From Apostichopus japonicus (taxonomy: Eukaryota; Echinodermata; Holothuroidea; Aspidochirotida; Stichopodidae): a DNA stretch of 64,000 nucleotides. The notes below the pieces were generated by a model. That model was not told the origin of the DNA, searched no databases, and saw nothing but the letters and a program-made list of their open reading frames with translations. Location of the stretch: assembly GCF_037975245.1 (NCBI RefSeq), contig NC_092579.1, forward strand, positions 1,431,501-1,495,500, read 5' to 3'. Both the position numbers and the translations under genes were made by a program. Positions 61,466 through 64,000 of the stretch are shown here, piece after piece; position 1 is the first letter of the stretch, and each line of letters opens with the position of its first letter.

Positions 61466-61704
61466 TGTACATTGCTCAATGTAAAGGTATAGGCTTTCGC
61501 ATCCTACCAGCCTACCCTGTACATTACTCAATTATATGTATAGGCTTTAGCATTCTAACAGCCTACCCTGTACATTGCTCAATGTATCGGTATAGGCTTT
61601 AGTATTCTAATAGCCTACCCTGTACATTGATCAATATATAGGTATAGGCTTTCGCATCTAACCAGCCTACCTTGTACATTGCTTAATGTATAGGTAGGCT
61701 ATAT
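61466..61704 (+). repeat. 52-bp tandem repeat at the LINE 3' end
   Basis: Units start with TGTACATTGCTCAATGTA at 61466, 61518, 61569, 61621 and 61673 (the last partial). Each continues with GGTATAGGCTTTCGCATCCT and ACCAGCCTACCC. It begins within 20 bases of the LINE's last recognisable codons. Confidence 0.9.
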
Positions 61705-61740
61705 ATAGTAAGAGTCTGATTCTCACTCTCTGTGCTAATC

Positions 61741-62257
61741 ATGGGCGTCAATCCAGGGGGGGGGGACGGGGGGACACGTCCCCCCCCCCACATTTCGATG
61801 GATGGGGTAAACAATATCAAATGTCCCCCCCACACATTTGGAAAAAGAGTAGTGTCGTGGCTCTATTTGGTTACGGCTTACACATCTTAAGATTCGTATC
61901 ATCGAATATCACTCAATGTTGGTGAATGGAGAATTCCACCCAGATCTCGTGAGTTGGTACCCTGAGCTCTCCAAAAATCTTAAGCTTAGTCTGCCTTTCT
62001 TTCGAGGCCAGTTCCATTCGTCGTCGGTTGAAGGGTATAGACAAATATTCATGTCGATGAATCCAGCGGTACGGGCTATGTTTGGTGAAATCGAAGCTAG
62101 ATTGCGGTTGCTCCTCGTCTCCTCCGCCAGTTCGACTGAAGCCGAGAGATCTTTTGGTGCTCTGAGGCGTTTGAAGACAAGGCTACGGAGCACCATGACT
62201 CAACAGAGGCTGATACATGTGATCTGTTCCATACTCACCGCGCAGGGACGTCGTTAG
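61741..62257 (+). mobile_element. hAT transposon remnant with transposase C-terminus
   Basis: The left side has hAT-terminus-like ATGGGCGTCAATCCAGG, G-runs and an inverted GGGGGGACACGTCCCCCC. From about 61862 an open frame without its own early start leads into LVNGEFHPDLVSWYPELSKN, LPFFRGQF, and then the hAT dimerisation region: LLLVSSASSTEAERSFGALR and RLKTRLRSTMTQQRLIHVIC (62104-62230). This C-terminal region is used for transposase dimerisation. The catalytic DDE core and BED finger are absent, so it is a fragment. A second hAT-like element begins at 62243 inside its last codons. Confidence 0.85.
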
Positions 62258-62318
62258 AGGGGGTGTGGGGGTGTCTAACCCCCAAGCCATGGTAAAACTG
62301 ACGCTAGTTGGAAAATTG

Positions 62319-62353
62319 GAGTGCGACAGTCGGAATTTCCGACTGTCGCACTC
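62319..62353. repeat. Perfect 17-bp palindrome with 1-base centre
   Basis: GAGTGCGACAGTCGGAA (62319-62335), one T, then its exact reverse complement (62337-62353). The half-site CAGTCGGAA recurs at 63059-63068 followed by TTTTCCGGCTT. It lies about 75 bp inside the hAT-like left end and may be a sub-terminal transposase-binding site or a transcript hairpin. Confidence 0.9.
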
Positions 62354-62565
62354 TAGTTTATCTAGGCCTATTCATTTATCCCGGTGATTGTGCATGACCT
62401 AAACAATTTTTAAAAATTTCTGTCAAAATTGACCTTTAACCTGTCATATTTACCACGTCACTCCTTGCCACTTTGGGAAATTGTATCTCGCGATTCTTAT
62501 ACTCCACCGTACAAAACTTCGTATGATTTTGAATACTACAAAATAATGCCTAATAGAACTACCGT

Positions 62566-62922
62566 CATAGGCGTAGGAGCCCAATTTTATTTGTGTGTGT
62601 GGGGGGGGGAGGGGGGTTGTAACGACTTGCCCGAAAATATAACCAAAATTTTTCGCGCGCTACGCGCGCATTCCACATAATAATGTGTATATCATATATG
62701 CATGCATCGGTTGTTACATCGCATGTAAATAGCATACAATAATTTTCCGTCATATTACCCTTCCGTATATTGGTGAGAATTGTTGGGTAATAATAATATC
62801 AGTTTAACCACTGAAAAACACATGCAAATTATCTTTCTTTCAGTAGGTGCCCAAAAGCTATCAGCATATTGCCCGAATTTCACAAAAATATTTGGTTGGG
62901 GTAGGGGGGGGGGGCAATAAGT
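62566..62922 (+). mobile_element. hAT-type MITE family A, copy 3
   Basis: Starts CATAGGCGTAGGAGCCCAAT and continues GTAACGACTTGCCCGAAAAT, TTTTTCGCGCGC, CATCGGTTGTTACATCGCAT, TATTACCCTTCC and ATTTGGTTGGGG. The right terminus (CTACGCCTATG in copy 1) is missing after the G-run at 62905-62915. Together with copies 1 and 2 it defines the family over its whole length. Confidence 0.8.
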
Positions 62923-63143
62923 TTGTGAAATGAGTGCCAGTGGGTACAAATGTATCGCAACAAGTTCGTAACATAAGTGCAGTCGCGAATGATTGGGTTT
63001 TCTGACTGACACTGACCGTATCGTTGACGAGTAGCGCGAGGGTGGGGGGTACAAAGCAGCAGTCGGAATTTTCCGGCTTCAAAACCGATTTTCAGCCACT
63101 ACACCACCCCCCCCCTAATCATCAGGCCTTAGCTACGTCCCTG

Positions 63144-63666
63144 GGTACATGGTGGTTACATAGTACGCTCCGACCAGATTTCACCCGATAACCAGATGCA
63201 GATCCACCTAGCAACCGAGGTAACTTGCTTGAGGACTCCAACGAACAACCACTGATTTAGTTTCATGCCTTCATCACTTTAGTCACCACTCACATGGGAC
63301 CTATTCTAAGTCTGACGATACATGCGCATGTGTGAGGTCCTGAAAACATAACAAGAGTGGTTTGTCTTGCTATCCTTGTTTTCAAATTTCATATAAATGT
63401 ATTCTCGTAGACCTAGCAACCTGGTTTAACATGCTGGCGTTTGACGAGATTTGGCCAAATTTGCGCTAAGCTCGCTATACGAACTCGGATCTGGGCTGTG
63501 CCTTATTAGTTAGTTAATTAAATTATTAATAATGGCGTATGAGGAAATGCACCATTTTGTGGTATGACTCCCAGGACGGCAAGTCGAGAAACTCACATGC
63601 AGTCGCGGCGGATAGCTTCCTTCGCCTATATTTCCGGGGAAATTCTGGGACATCGTTCCTATAGAC
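63144..63666. other. Non-coding interval
   Basis: No gene recognised; no additional repeat resolved. Confidence 0.4.
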
Positions 63667-63809
63667 CAGGGGTGGCAACCTGCGGGCCACATGCGGCCCA
63701 CCATTGACTTTTTTTGCCGCCCGTGTGATGTCTCAGGAAAAAAAATCAATCTATTTTGCATCATCACCAAAAACGAGCTAGCTGCGTAGAATTTATCTGC
63801 ACTAATGAT
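63667..63809 (+). mobile_element. hAT-like element, 5' end
   Basis: CAGGGGTGGCAACCTGCGGG then CCACATGCGGCCCACCATTG matches the general pattern of hAT ends found in many animals (CAGGGGTGGCCAACCTGCGG type). The element is cut short at 63809 by the next one. The 3' end was not found. Confidence 0.5.
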
Positions 63810-64000
63810 CATAGGCGTACGAGGCGGGGGGGGGGGGCAGGGGGGCAGACTGCCCCCCCAAATTTCCAGAGGACAAGAAATTCGGGCAAAAGTCCTGAAA
63901 AATTCGGGCACCCTAAGAGGAGAAAAAGATATATATATATATATATTTTTTTTTTTTTTCTTTTCTCCTCTTAGGCTGCCCGAATTTTCAGGACTTTTGC
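63810..64000. mobile_element. Foldback hAT-like element, cut by the window end
   Basis: Starts CATAGGCGTACGAGGC, the family A type of terminus, followed by G-runs and GGGGGGCAGACTGCCCCCC. From 63886 the sequence GCAAAAGTCCTGAAAAATTC to GAGGAGAAAA is followed, after a TA and T-run centre, by its near-perfect reverse complement, which runs to the last base. The element is therefore a long palindrome of which roughly the right quarter to third lies outside the window. Confidence 0.8.

Larger units (their letters stand above)
62243..63143. mobile_element. Non-autonomous hAT-like element, about 900 bp
   Basis: The left end CAGGGACGTCGTTAG and the complement of the right end, CAGGGACGTAGCTAAG, match at 13 of 15 positions. 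G-runs lie inside both ends. Flanking 8-mers (TCACCGCG, GGTACATG) do not match, so either flanks have decayed or the ends come from two elements. A family A MITE is nested at 62566. Confidence 0.55.

Overview
The window is AT-rich eukaryotic DNA, almost all of it non-coding. It looks like a marine invertebrate genome, possibly an echinoderm or relative. That placement is an inference from the repeat types (Penelope-like elements, CR1-like LINEs, short hAT elements, a foldback-like inverted repeat) and a bombesin/CCHamide-type receptor; no marker gene fixes the taxon. Long (TA)n tracts, homopolymer G/C runs, a splice-acceptor signal and decayed retroelements rule out a bacterial or phage source.

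Only one convincing protein-coding gene is present: a single-exon rhodopsin-family neuropeptide receptor on the minus strand (28133-29197), with a good 3' splice site just upstream (exon edge about 29255). It keeps most class A landmarks but has Ile-Arg-Tyr in place of DRY.

Layout. 1-10 kb: a 2-kb-armed inverted repeat (1664-3825 / 7500-9456) around a 3.7-kb spacer; both arms carry a Penelope-LTR-like segment. 12-13.2 kb: a direct duplication with a hAT-like element at the junction. 13.8-16.1 kb: a decayed Penelope-like element with RT and GIY-YIG remnants. 17-19 kb: a 68-bp satellite with higher-order structure, next to a decayed minus-strand LINE. 21-27 kb: hAT-like short elements, microsatellites and one copy of a U2-snRNA-headed SINE-like repeat. 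28-30.3 kb: the receptor gene, a Penelope LTR remnant, and a tandem element with two hammerhead ribozymes and a tRNA-like promoter. 31.7-33.3 kb: 24 copies of a 67-bp satellite. 34.5-50 kb: tRNA-derived SINEs of two families, C/T minisatellites, a hAT MITE, and the best U2-headed element, which is flanked by a 12-bp target-site duplication. 52-56 kb: minisatellites and a MITE with a perfect 8-bp duplication. 58.9-61.7 kb: a decayed CR1/L2-like LINE followed by 52-bp repeats. 61.7-64 kb: a hAT transposase fragment and nested non-autonomous hAT elements, the last a foldback cut by the window end.

The most interesting items are two small RNA-based retroelements. One combines tRNA-like A and B boxes with hammerhead ribozymes in a 341-bp tandem unit. 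The other joins the 5' end of U2 snRNA to an unrelated body that ends in a conserved hairpin. The Penelope and LINE reverse transcriptases in the window belong to the classes that could mobilise such RNAs, although every copy here is broken.
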